Source: Halosolutus gelatinilyticus (GTDB lineage: Archaea > Halobacteriota > Halobacteria > Halobacteriales > Natrialbaceae). From it: a stretch of 64,000 nt of DNA. The notes below the pieces were generated by a model. The model made no database searches and was not told the origin of the DNA. It saw only the letters and a program-made list of their open reading frames with translations. Positions 1 to 9,729 of this stretch are shown here, one piece after another. The position numbers and the translations under genes were made by a program. Positions within the stretch are counted from its first letter, which is position 1; every line of letters begins with the position of its first letter. The stretch is taken from positions 62,001 to 126,000 of the forward strand of contig NZ_CP095492.1 in the NCBI RefSeq assembly GCF_023028105.1, read 5' to 3'.

Positions 1-27
1 ATCGAACTCGAGTACAACTACGCGTAG
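1..27 (+). CDS. Possible 3' end of an upstream gene (partial)
   Basis: The first 27 bases read in frame 1 as IELEYNYA followed by TAG, with typical haloarchaeal codon choice. This may be the last eight residues of a gene that starts before the window. It is too short to name, and chance is a real alternative. Confidence 0.3.
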   Translation: MELEYNYA

Positions 28-202
28 TGCCGGTTCGGCCCGGTTCGGATCGACCGAATCCGTCACCGCGCGCTGGAGGAGCCTCCGCTCGGGAACGCTC
101 GCTCGAGAGCGCTATCACTATCTCATCGCCGTCGAATCGGCGGCGACGCTGCGTCGACTCGGCCGTGCGGCGGTGACCCCGAAACGCGAACGCCGGGAAA
201 CG

Positions 203-210
203 CTTATACT
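203..210 (+). promoter_or_regulatory. TATA-like box for the M24-like gene
   Basis: CTTATACT lies about 27 bases before the ATG at 234. That is the spacing expected for a leaderless haloarchaeal transcript and favours ATG 234 over the GTG at 222. Confidence 0.5.
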
Positions 211-233
211 GGCGTCGATCAGTGTGCATCGAT

Positions 234-1358
234 ATGGCACGGTCAGCGACAGTCAAGCGCGAGCGGATCGTCGACGAGCTAACGAGTCGATCGCTGGAGG
301 AGCTCTGGCTCCTCCGCCCCGAGAACGTCGCCTGGTTTACGGGCGGTAACGTCGTGGTCGACGCGGCGAGCGACGTCGGCGTCGCCGCGGTCGGCGTTCC
401 CGCCGACGACGGACCCGTTCGGCTCCTGGCGCCGAACAACGAGATCGATCGCGTCCGCGAGGAGGAACTGCCGTCGCTCGAGGCGGCCGGGATCGACGTC
501 GAGGCCGAACGGTACGAGTGGCACGAGTCGGCACTTCCGACAGCCGTCGTCGATCGGCGTCGATCGCCCGCGGGTGCTGACGTGCCGATCGACGGGCTGA
601 CGACGGTCGATCCGTCCTCGCTCAGGACGCCGCTGCCGGAGAGCGAACTCGATCGCTATCGACGAGCGAGCCGCGAAACGACGCGGGCCGTGGAGGCGGT
701 CGGGGCCGACCTGACTCCCGAGACGACCGAACGAGAGGCGGCGGCGGCGCTTCGGAGCGAACTCGCGCGGCGCGGGTTCGCCGCGCCGGTCGTTCTCGTC
801 GGCGGCTCGGAGCGCGCAGTTGAACAGCGACACTTCACTCCCACGAACGCGCCCCTGGATCGGTTCGGTCACCTGACGGTCGTCGCCGAGCGCGGCGGGC
901 ACAACGTCGCGGTCACGCGAACGGTCGCGTTCGATCCGCCGGCGTGGCTCCGCGAGCGACACGAGGGGGCGTGTCGCGTCGCCGCGACGGCCGCAGCCGC
1001 GACGCTCGAGGCTGTGCGCGCAGACGCACCTGCAAAAGCTATCTTCGAAGCGATTCGAAGAGCGTACGCCGACGCCGGCTATCCGGACGAGTGGCGACGC
1101 CACCACCAGGGCGGTGCGATCGGGTACGAGAGCCGCGAGTGGACCGCGGGTCCTGACTCGACGACCGCCGCCCTCGCACCCATGCCGTACGCGTGGAATC
1201 CGACGATTCGGGGTGCGAAGTGCGAGGATACGATCCTCGTCGACCGCGACGGCATCGACGTGGTCACGTCGACCGGCGAGTGGCCGACGAGCGCGTACGA
1301 CGCCGTCGGATTCGACGTCTCAGTATCGTTTCACGATCCGCTCGCGATCGAGGAGTAG
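234..1358 (+). CDS. M24 (creatinase/prolidase fold) family protein, probably a pseudoenzyme
   Basis: A 374-residue protein with an N-terminal creatinase-like domain and a C-terminal pita-bread domain like Xaa-Pro dipeptidases. HHQGGAIGYESREW corresponds to the His region, and AKCEDTILV to the last metal-ligand Glu. In true M24 peptidases two Asp ligands precede TRT and another Glu sits in a VEPG segment; here these places read HNVAVTRT and AWNPTI, so three of the five dinuclear-metal ligands appear missing. Peptidase activity is therefore doubtful. Databases hold similar sequences labelled M24 peptidase with an AWNPS(I/T) signature (from memory). ATG 234 is preferred over GTG 222 because of the TATA box at 203. 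It stands alone, convergent with the GH51 gene, and its link to sugar catabolism is unknown. Confidence 0.75.
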   Translation: MARSATVKRERIVDELTSRSLEELWLLRPENVAWFTGGNVVVDAASDVGVAAVGVPADDGPVRLLAPNNEIDRVREEELPSLEAAGIDVEAERYEWHESALPTAVVDRRRSPAGADVPIDGLTTVDPSSLRTPLPESELDRYRRASRETTRAVEAVGADLTPETTEREAAAALRSELARRGFAAPVVLVGGSERAVEQRHFTPTNAPLDRFGHLTVVAERGGHNVAVTRTVAFDPPAWLRERHEGACRVAATAAAATLEAVRADAPAKAIFEAIRRAYADAGYPDEWRRHHQGGAIGYESREWTAGPDSTTAALAPMPYAWNPTIRGAKCEDTILVDRDGIDVVTSTGEWPTSAYDAVGFDVSVSFHDPLAIEE

Positions 1359-1528
1359 CGCCGTCCCGCGATTCGCGATCGCCGCAAGAACGATCGAAAC
1401 GGCGGAAGAGCGGAGGAATAGACGGCCACGGGCCGAGAGAGCGACCGTTCGCGAAACGGGATATCGACTTCGGTTCTTGCGGTTCGCGGGCGCTTTCACC
1501 GCGGTATCGCCACCGGTCGATCGGCCGA

Positions 1529-3949
1529 TCAACCGACCAGAACGCGAGCGACCGACGACGACTCGAGCGTCAGCGTCAGCGCTTCGTCCTCGAGCGTCAC
1601 CTCGCGTTCGTCGATCTCGTAGACCTCGAGGCCGGTCCACTCGTACCACGATTCGGGGTAGTCGCCGAGGCCCTCCTGTAAGTCGTGCGGATCGTCCGTC
1701 GGGCGCTGGACGATCACGGTCGCGTCCGCGCCGTCAAACGCTTCGGGTACCTCGAGCGTCACGTCGGCCGCGCTCCGTAGGTTCCGGTTCGTGAGGAACG
1801 TACAGAGTTCGTCGTCCATCGATGTCGTCATCGACGTTGCGTCGACGTACGGCACGTCGTCCATCGCTCGGATTCGGGCGCCGGTTTCGGGAATGTCTCG
1901 CGTTTCTCCGTCGACGGACGCGTCGATCACGTTCCACGTCCGGTCGCCGTCGAAAACGTTCGCGTACAGGGAGAGCGTGTAGCCGACCGGTAGCAGCGGG
2001 TTGGGGTTCGCCGGATGCTCGACGTGCTCGGGCGGGAACATGCGTACGGGAAGGTGCGTGTGGCTGGCTCGCCGCAACTGCTCGCTCCGCCTAATGAAGG
2101 CGTTGTACATCCCCGCGACGTAGGAGGCGCCGGCCATCGTCGGCATGCCGGGCCACGGATCGCCCTCGGCGACCGTCGGGTACAGGCCCCACTCGCCGAC
2201 GATGAACTCGAGGTCCTCGAGGCCGTACGAGGCCGCCGTCTCGGCGGTCTCGGCGAGAAGCTGGCCGAACTGCGTCGGGAACGCGATCAGGACTTCGTTG
2301 TAGTCGAGCGCGTCGGCGTCGTTCGCGTCCTTCCACTCCTCGACGCTGCCGGGATCCTCCGCCCGAATGCCCCAGTTGTAGCGGTGCATGCCGATTCCGT
2401 CCATCTCGTCGCCGACGGTCTCGAACAGCGTTTCGTTCCAATCGTTGGGATCGGGGACGAGGTTCTCGTCGTCGTACTTGGGATCCATTCCGTCGGGGAT
2501 GACCGTGATCGAGTCGTCGACGGCGGTCATCGCCTCGATGAATTCGAGGGCGCGCTCGGCGAACTGCTGGGGGTCGTCGGTGCCGCCGGCCTGCCAGCCG
2601 CCCCAGACCTCGTTTCCGATCTCCCAGACCTCGACGTCGAAGGGGTCTTCGTAGCCGTGGTCGGCCCGAAGCGCGCCGTACTCGGTGTCCGTCGAGCCGT
2701 TACAGTACTCGACCCAGTTGGCGGCGTCCTCGGGCGTGATCGGTTCCGGCGGTTGGAACTCCCTGTCGGTGTCCTCGACCGTGACGCCGACGGTGATCGT
2801 CGGTTCGACGTCGGTACGGTCGCAAAACTCGACGTACTCCGCGGTTCCCATGAGGTTCGGATCGAGGCCGTTCCACACGACGTTCGGCCTGATCGGCCGT
2901 TTCTCGACCGGACCGATCCCGTCTTCCCACTTGTACGTGCTCGTGACGTTTCCGCCGGGCCACTTCAGCAGCGAGACGTTGCGATCCGCCATGAGATCGA
3001 TCGTCGTCGGATTGAACTTCCCCGCGACCGCGTCGTCGGGAAGCAGGGAGATCCAGTCGAGATCAACGTATCCGGTCCCCTCGGCGACGATCTCGAGAAC
3101 GTACTCGCCGTACGGGGAGGCGAAATCGTCCAGCGCGCCGCCCTCGAGTTCGTTCCCGCTTCGCTCCGCGAGCGTCAGTTCGATCCCCTCGTAGCGTCGC
3201 CACTCGTCGGTGAGGCCCTCGACGTCCGCGCCGGCGAGGACGTCGCCGTCGGGTGCCGCGAGGCGAACCTCGAGTGCGTCGATCCCGTCGCCGCGAGCCG
3301 ACAGCGCGAACTCGTAGGTGAGCGTTCGCCAGTCGGGCAGCGGAATCCGCTGTCGAACGCCGCCCGCGGCGTCCTCGAGGACGACTCGCTGGTGGGCGTT
3401 GCGCAATTCCCGGTCGACCGCCGGCCAGCCGCCGTCGGACTCCCACGTGCCGAGCCCGCGCACGCCGCCCTCGGCGGGGCGCTCGAACTCGGCGTCGTCG
3501 CCCACCGGCTCCCAGGGGAACGGGATCCCGTCGTACTCGCCGACCTCGTCGAAGCCGTAGACGTGCGAGACGTGATCCGGTTGGACCTGTCCCCAGGCGA
3601 CGAACGAGGTGTTCGTGACGTGCTCCGCGTAGATCCCGGGATAGATCTCGTGTGCACCGTAGTGTTCGGCGAAGCGACCGAACAGCGTTTCCGGAACCTC
3701 GCGGTCGCTTCGCTCGTCCGGATCCACCGTCACCGTCGTCTCGAACGGCCCGTCCGGATCACCGTTCTCGTCGCCCGTCCCGTCGGTTCGCTCCTCGCCG
3801 CCATCGGAGACGAGCTCGGCACACCCGGCTATCAGCCCCGTCGCCGTTGCGGCCTGGACGCCGAGATACCGTCTTCGAAGCATCGAGCTATGCGACTCGG
3901 ATTCGTTGCTATCCCTTCGCATACGCTCATCAACATTCTCCAGTGACAT
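1529..3949 (-). CDS. GH51-like alpha-L-arabinofuranosidase, Tat lipoprotein
   Basis: About 806 residues. The N-terminus has a twin-arginine stretch RRRYLG (residues 25-30), a hydrophobic run and a lipobox GLIAGC (Cys about 43), then an acidic linker, so it is probably exported by Tat and lipid-anchored outside the cell. The body has a GH51 layout: a carbohydrate-binding-like beta-sandwich (about 150-305), then a TIM barrel with the acid/base Glu in VWEIGNEVWGG (about 447) and the nucleophile Glu in FIVGEW (about 586), then a C-terminal beta domain. It should remove terminal alpha-L-arabinofuranose from arabinan, arabinoxylan or arabinogalactan. The longest frame opens with TTG at 3961; ATG 3949 is chosen, and ATG 3922 is possible. 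It lies just downstream of the GH2 gene on the same strand. It is a paralogue of the cytosolic enzyme at 40974. Confidence 0.88.
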   Translation of the reverse strand: MSLENVDERMRRDSNESESHSSMLRRRYLGVQAATATGLIAGCAELVSDGGEERTDGTGDENGDPDGPFETTVTVDPDERSDREVPETLFGRFAEHYGAHEIYPGIYAEHVTNTSFVAWGQVQPDHVSHVYGFDEVGEYDGIPFPWEPVGDDAEFERPAEGGVRGLGTWESDGGWPAVDRELRNAHQRVVLEDAAGGVRQRIPLPDWRTLTYEFALSARGDGIDALEVRLAAPDGDVLAGADVEGLTDEWRRYEGIELTLAERSGNELEGGALDDFASPYGEYVLEIVAEGTGYVDLDWISLLPDDAVAGKFNPTTIDLMADRNVSLLKWPGGNVTSTYKWEDGIGPVEKRPIRPNVVWNGLDPNLMGTAEYVEFCDRTDVEPTITVGVTVEDTDREFQPPEPITPEDAANWVEYCNGSTDTEYGALRADHGYEDPFDVEVWEIGNEVWGGWQAGGTDDPQQFAERALEFIEAMTAVDDSITVIPDGMDPKYDDENLVPDPNDWNETLFETVGDEMDGIGMHRYNWGIRAEDPGSVEEWKDANDADALDYNEVLIAFPTQFGQLLAETAETAASYGLEDLEFIVGEWGLYPTVAEGDPWPGMPTMAGASYVAGMYNAFIRRSEQLRRASHTHLPVRMFPPEHVEHPANPNPLLPVGYTLSLYANVFDGDRTWNVIDASVDGETRDIPETGARIRAMDDVPYVDATSMTTSMDDELCTFLTNRNLRSAADVTLEVPEAFDGADATVIVQRPTDDPHDLQEGLGDYPESWYEWTGLEVYEIDEREVTLEDEALTLTLESSSVARVLVG

Positions 3950-4037
3950 ATTAGTTTCCAACGATTATACGAAAGGGCGTATCCGTGGGTTGTGAATCGG
4001 CGATCGAGTCGACGAGAACAGGGGTAGGACCGGTCGG

Positions 4038-6773
4038 CTACCGCCCGGCGGACGACTCGAGTCGACCGGCGAGCAGTTCGTCGAGGAGCGCGGTCGCGGT
4101 CGGATGATCGCCGTAGGCGTCGGCGACGCGGAACGTACACACCCGAACGGTGCCCTCGCCGTAGTCGCGGGTCGCGATCGCCGCCGACGGATTCGCCAGC
4201 CACCCCTCGACGTAGCCGACGCCAACGTCGTCGTCCTCGGTCACGGCCGCGACCGCGTACGGATACAGCCCGTCCAGTTCCCAGCCGGGAACCGGCCCGA
4301 GCAGTCGCTCGAGTCGGTCGTCAACGGTGTACAGCAGCGACGCGACGAGGTTCCAGCTCTCGTCTTCGGGCAGGTCGCCGTATTCGAAGACCGACGAGTC
4401 GGTCACGGAATCGTCCCGACCCGCCACCAACAGGACGTCGCCGCCGCTGCGGGCGTACTCGAGGACCGCGTCCGTAGTCTCCCCGACGACGGCGACGGCG
4501 ACGGAGTCGTCGAGGCGATCCGTGACTGTCGCGCCGCGTCGATCGAGTTCGTTCCGGAGCGACTCGTTTTCGACGTAGACTGAGCCGCCGACCGATTCGG
4601 GGAACTCGGAACGGGAAACGACCGTCACCGGCTCGTCGGTTCGCGCGTCGCCGAACTCGACGGTAACCGTCACCGTCTCGATCGTGCCGTCAACGGCCGG
4701 CGCATCGACGGTAACGAGGTCCTCGGCGCGAACCGCCGACGCGGCGTTGACGGCGACCGTTCGTCGTCCCGATTCGCCGGCGGCGGTCCACGATAGCTCC
4801 GCCTCGAGCCGGTCGGTCGTGTCGTTGACGACGACCGCGTCCGCCGCGATCGGTTCGTCCTCCCGGACGGTTCGGGACTCGAACTCGAGTTGCACCGCGA
4901 CCGGCGCGTTGACGCGGGCGAACTCCTCGGCGAACGCCTTCGACTCGCGCCGGTAGTCGAGGATCCCGTTGAACTCCCACTCGATGTCGGAGAATTCCGT
5001 GATGACGTAGCCGGCGATGCCCTCGTGGGCGCGCATCTGTTCGATGACGTCCGCGTTCGACCGCAACTGTCGGCGCTGCCAGGCCTCCATCAGTTCCCGG
5101 AAGTCGTTGAACGCCTCGCTGAGCGCGGTCTCGTCGAAGCGGTCGCGGTAGCCGTCGGGCCGTTTCAACCCCTCCTCGAGGAACTCGTAGTCGAACCACG
5201 GCGGCCGTTCGCCGTAGTACTCCTCGATCGCGGACGCATCGCACAGCCCCCACGTCCCGAACTCGGAGATGATGGCCGGCGCGTCGCGGGGATCGGTCTC
5301 GGCGGCCGCGTAGTTGTCCGCCGGGTCCTCGACGATCCGGTCGAGGTCGTCCGCCCACGCGTCGGCGCGGTCGGGACTGACGAAGTAGCGGTGGTAATCG
5401 TTGAGGTCGGTGGCGACGTGGGCCCACCCGGAGTTGTCGCAGACGAGCCGCGTCGGATCGGCCGCTTTCGTCTCCTCGTACAGCGCGGCGAGGTACTCCT
5501 GTTTCTCCTCGTCCACCCACAGGGAAGTTTCGACGTCGAGGCCCTGCGGATTGCCGATCCCCCACTCCTCGTTGTAGATGCTCCAGACGACGACGCTCGG
5601 TCGGTTGTAATCGCGCTCGATCAGTCCCTCGAGTTGCTCGCGCACCTCGCGTTTCGACCGCTCGGAGTGGACCGTCGGGTTCGCCGGCTCCTCCCAGACG
5701 AGGAGGCCGAGTCGGTCCGCCTGCTCGAGGAAGTCCGGATGGGCCGGTTTGATGTGCTTTCGAAGCAGGTTGAAGCCGAGTTCCTTGGCCGTTCGGACCT
5801 CGTCTTCGAAGCAGTCGTCGCCGAACGGACGGTACAGCGTCTTCGGGTAATAGCCCTGCTCGAGCGCGCCGCGAATGGGGTACGGCTCGCCGTTCAGGTA
5901 CACCCGTCCGTCGCGGGCCTCGACGCTGCGCATCCCGAAGTACTCCTCGTACCGATCGCGGACCGTTCCGTCGCGCTCGAGTTCGACGCGGACGTCGTAG
6001 AGCGCGGGCGTCTCGGGCGTCCAGTAATCGGGGTCGTCGAGCGAGACCGCAATCGAAGCCGATCCGTCGGCGTCGAGGGTCGTCGCGGCGGTGGCGGCTT
6101 CGGCGCCCGACTCCTCGCGGGCGACCGTTACCGTCGCAGTGACGTCGTCGACTGGAAGATCCGCGCCCGCGGCTTCCCCTACGGTCGTATCGATCTCGAG
6201 GTTGACGCTATCGTCCTCGAGATCCGGCGTCGCGCGGACCGTTTCGACGCGGCTGGCGGGGACGAATTCGAGGGTAACGTCCTGCCAGATCCCGCTGACG
6301 CGCTGGTACCACGGCTCGCCCTGCTTCCCGTGAGGGATCTCGCTGATGTCCGCCGGGTCGGTCGCTTCGACGACGATCTCGTTTTCGCCGTCGACCAGCG
6401 CGTCGGTCGCGTCGACCGCGAAGGGGAGGTATCCGCCGCGGTTCGAACCGACCTCGGTGCCGTTGACCCAGACGGTCGCCTCGTAATCGACGGCGCCGAA
6501 ACGCACCAGCGCCCGGGCCATTCGATCCGTTTCGTCGATCGTCCCCTTGAGGTCGACCGTCCGTCGATACCACGCGGTTCCGGTGTACTCGCGGTAGGCC
6601 TCACGCTCCTGCCAGGCGTGTGGGACTTCGACCGGCTCCGCTCGATCGGGCCACGACTCGCCGCCGTCGTACCAGTTGCCGTCCCGACCGCTCTCGTCCG
6701 GATCCGTGACGAACTGCCACGATCCGTTCAGTTCGATGCGCCGCCGATAGCCGTCAGCTTGAGTGGTCGTCAT
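4038..6773 (-). CDS. GH2 glycoside hydrolase (beta-galactosidase/beta-glucuronidase type)
   Basis: A 911-residue GH2 enzyme without a signal peptide, so probably cytosolic. Residues 1-170 form the sugar-binding jelly roll (GTAWYRRTVDL, YEATVWVNG), 170-280 the immunoglobulin-like domain, and 285-600 the TIM barrel. The acid/base is Glu 402 in SIYNEEWG and the nucleophile Glu 504 in IISEFGTWG. The last 200 residues hold another beta domain and a segment (VAVVGETTDAVLEYARSGGD) resembling a ThuA or amidotransferase fold. The exact sugar (galactose, glucuronate, galacturonate or arabinopyranose) cannot be read from sequence. It lies between the MalK-type ATPase and the GH51 lipoprotein on one strand, so it probably processes sugars imported by that transporter. 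Confidence 0.88.
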   Translation of the reverse strand: MTTTQADGYRRRIELNGSWQFVTDPDESGRDGNWYDGGESWPDRAEPVEVPHAWQEREAYREYTGTAWYRRTVDLKGTIDETDRMARALVRFGAVDYEATVWVNGTEVGSNRGGYLPFAVDATDALVDGENEIVVEATDPADISEIPHGKQGEPWYQRVSGIWQDVTLEFVPASRVETVRATPDLEDDSVNLEIDTTVGEAAGADLPVDDVTATVTVAREESGAEAATAATTLDADGSASIAVSLDDPDYWTPETPALYDVRVELERDGTVRDRYEEYFGMRSVEARDGRVYLNGEPYPIRGALEQGYYPKTLYRPFGDDCFEDEVRTAKELGFNLLRKHIKPAHPDFLEQADRLGLLVWEEPANPTVHSERSKREVREQLEGLIERDYNRPSVVVWSIYNEEWGIGNPQGLDVETSLWVDEEKQEYLAALYEETKAADPTRLVCDNSGWAHVATDLNDYHRYFVSPDRADAWADDLDRIVEDPADNYAAAETDPRDAPAIISEFGTWGLCDASAIEEYYGERPPWFDYEFLEEGLKRPDGYRDRFDETALSEAFNDFRELMEAWQRRQLRSNADVIEQMRAHEGIAGYVITEFSDIEWEFNGILDYRRESKAFAEEFARVNAPVAVQLEFESRTVREDEPIAADAVVVNDTTDRLEAELSWTAAGESGRRTVAVNAASAVRAEDLVTVDAPAVDGTIETVTVTVEFGDARTDEPVTVVSRSEFPESVGGSVYVENESLRNELDRRGATVTDRLDDSVAVAVVGETTDAVLEYARSGGDVLLVAGRDDSVTDSSVFEYGDLPEDESWNLVASLLYTVDDRLERLLGPVPGWELDGLYPYAVAAVTEDDDVGVGYVEGWLANPSAAIATRDYGEGTVRVCTFRVADAYGDHPTATALLDELLAGRLESSAGR

Positions 6774-6840
6774 TGAGATGTAGGTTCATATCCGTCTCGG
6801 TATCAGTGGTAATCGCTAACCGAAAGCGCGGGCGGCCGCC

Positions 6841-8055
<1,215 letters not shown>

Positions 8056-8104
8056 TGTCGTAGCTCCGTGTGTTTCGCGTCGTTGGTGATCGCGTCGATC
8101 GTAG

Positions 8105-8138
8105 GCGGTAGCGCCGGCGTTTGTGCCGGTGCTACCGC
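8105..8138 (-). promoter_or_regulatory. Intercistronic hairpin upstream of the MalK-type gene
   Basis: Bases 8105-8118 and 8125-8138 form a 14-bp inverted repeat with one mismatch (G-U capable in one strand) around a 6-base loop. It sits after the DUF624 stop codon and before the ATPase start in a shared transcript direction. It may stabilise or partly terminate the upstream message. There is no obvious U-tract, so simple termination is not certain. Confidence 0.6.
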
Positions 8139-8206
8139 TGGTTCGCCCGCCGACGGGAACGAAGACGGGGAATTCGTACGCGTTCGCGGTCGAGCGGCGG
8201 CGCCGA

Positions 8207-8866
8207 TCACGGATCGGACACCTCCGCGGCGATCCGATCCGTCTCGGAGAGGCTCGTCACGAAGTCGACGTGGAGCGCGAACGCAACGCCCGCGAACAGC
8301 AGCGCCACGGCGACGGTCAGCACCGAGGTGACGGCGAAGAGCACGACCGTCACGACGCCGAGCGCCACCGCGCCGACGGCGTGGCGTGCGGTCCAACGGT
8401 AGCCGTCCGCGAACGCCGCGAACGCGGACTTTCCCTCCGCCAATCCCAGCAAGGTCGGGATGGAGACCAGCCCCGCGTAGAGGCCTGCGTACGTACAGCC
8501 GAGTGCGAGCAGCCCCGCTGGGACCGTCCCGCTCGCGAGGTACGCGAGCGCGTAGTTCACCGCGACCGTGACGAGCACGAGCGGAACCAGCGCCAGCAGC
8601 GTCGCGTGGACGAACTGCTCACGGACGGTTTCGAGCACCGCCGCTCGATCGATGCCGTCGCCGTCCTCGCGAAGCGAGAGGACGGCGCGGTAGGCGCCGA
8701 CCGTCGCCGGCCCGAGCGTCACGAGCGGCACGGCGGCGAGGAACCAGGCGACGCTGATCCCGATCACCGACACGAGGTTCGCCCAGACGAACCGCGCGGT
8801 TCGCTCGAGCGAGGCGTACATCGGGTCGAGGTCGGACGAGTGCGTTCGCGTCATGGTCGTGTTCAT
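8207..8866 (-). CDS. YesL/DUF624-like integral membrane protein
   Basis: A 219-residue protein with about five to six hydrophobic segments, for example VSVIGISVAWFLAAVPLVTL near residues 33-52 and AVALGVVTVVLFAVTSVLTV. The N-terminal layout (ARFVWANLVSVIG...GPATVGAYRAV) matches the DUF624 family, whose Bacillus member YesL is encoded with rhamnogalacturonan transport genes. Its role is unproven; an accessory role in the sugar transporter is inferred. ATG 8866 overlaps the TGA of the upstream permease as ATGA, which fixes the start and indicates translational coupling. Database calls may extend this frame far upstream, but the region above 8866 is the permease gene in another frame. Confidence 0.75.
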   Translation of the reverse strand: MNTTMTRTHSSDLDPMYASLERTARFVWANLVSVIGISVAWFLAAVPLVTLGPATVGAYRAVLSLREDGDGIDRAAVLETVREQFVHATLLALVPLVLVTVAVNYALAYLASGTVPAGLLALGCTYAGLYAGLVSIPTLLGLAEGKSAFAAFADGYRWTARHAVGAVALGVVTVVLFAVTSVLTVAVALLFAGVAFALHVDFVTSLSETDRIAAEVSDP

Positions 8867-9729
8867 TTGGTCGTCCCCTGCATTTCGACGGCCCTGACGA
8901 GGTGTTTCTGCATCACCAAGAAGACCAGCAAGAGCGGGACGGAGGCGACGACCGCCGAGGTCATGATGACGCCGGGTTCGGTCACGCCGAGGTTGTCCTG
9001 CAGGGTCACCAGGCCGATCGGGAGCGTGTACATCGCGTCGTTCTGGAAGATCAACAGCGGCCAGACGAAGGCGTTCCACGTCCAGATGAAGATGAACAGC
9101 CCGAGCGCCGCCAGCGCCGACCGCATGAGCGGCAACACGATGTGGGTGAAGATCCGGAGTCTCGAGAACCCGTCGAGGCGGGCCGCCTCCTCCAGCTCTT
9201 CGGGGATGTCCTTGAAGAACTGGACGAGCATGAACACGCCGAGCGGGTTGGCGGCGCTCGGGAGGACGACGCCCCAGACGGAGTTGACGAGGCCGAGTTC
9301 GCTCACGATGATGTAGACCGGCACGAGGTTGACGATGCCGGGCACCATGAAACTCGCCACGATGACCGCGAAGATGGCGCGGCGGCCGGGCCAGTCGAGC
9401 CGGGTCAGCGAGTACGCGATCATCGCGTCGATCAGAACCACGACGACGGTCGTTACCCCGGCCAGAATGAGCGTATTGACGGTCCACTGGACGATCAGCG
9501 AGTTCGTAAGCAGATAGTCGTACCAGTACAGGGTCATCTCCCACGGGATCAGGTACGGCACCTCGGAGTAGACCAGATCGCGAGTCATGAACGACGTCGC
9601 GAACATGTACCAGTACGGGATAAGAAAGAGGAACGCCATCCCGTACAGACCGGCGTAGAGGGCGATCGTCCGAAGCCGATCGTTCGTCAGCGAGAGGTCG
9701 TCGAAGAGCCCGCGCGATTCGACGCTCAT
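8863..9729 (-). CDS. Carbohydrate ABC transporter permease, MalG type
   Basis: A 288-residue inner permease of a CUT1 transporter with six predicted membrane helices. The cytoplasmic coupling loop is seen as EELEEAARLDGFSRLRIF followed by a helix, the EAA motif that docks the ATPase. The N-terminus carries a short cytosolic tail, then LYGMAFLFLIPYWYMFATS. Its start overlaps the stop of the MalF-type permease by four bases (ATGA), and its stop overlaps the start of the DUF624 gene in the same way, so the three genes are translated from one message. Confidence 0.95.
   Translation of the reverse strand: MSVESRGLFDDLSLTNDRLRTIALYAGLYGMAFLFLIPYWYMFATSFMTRDLVYSEVPYLIPWEMTLYWYDYLLTNSLIVQWTVNTLILAGVTTVVVVLIDAMIAYSLTRLDWPGRRAIFAVIVASFMVPGIVNLVPVYIIVSELGLVNSVWGVVLPSAANPLGVFMLVQFFKDIPEELEEAARLDGFSRLRIFTHIVLPLMRSALAALGLFIFIWTWNAFVWPLLIFQNDAMYTLPIGLVTLQDNLGVTEPGVIMTSAVVASVPLLLVFLVMQKHLVRAVEMQGTTK

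Noticed and set aside
1193-1794. Long Arg-rich frames over the first gene and its 3' flank
   Set aside because: Composition (Arg, Ser and Pro rich) is that of a GC-rich gene read in the wrong frame; no domain is recognisable.
2015-3946. A 643-codon plus-strand frame opposite the GH51 gene
   Set aside because: It is the antisense of a well-supported GH51 coding region and has no recognisable motif.
4890-6776. A 628-codon plus-strand frame opposite the GH2 gene
   Set aside because: Antisense shadow; GH2 catalytic motifs are on the other strand.
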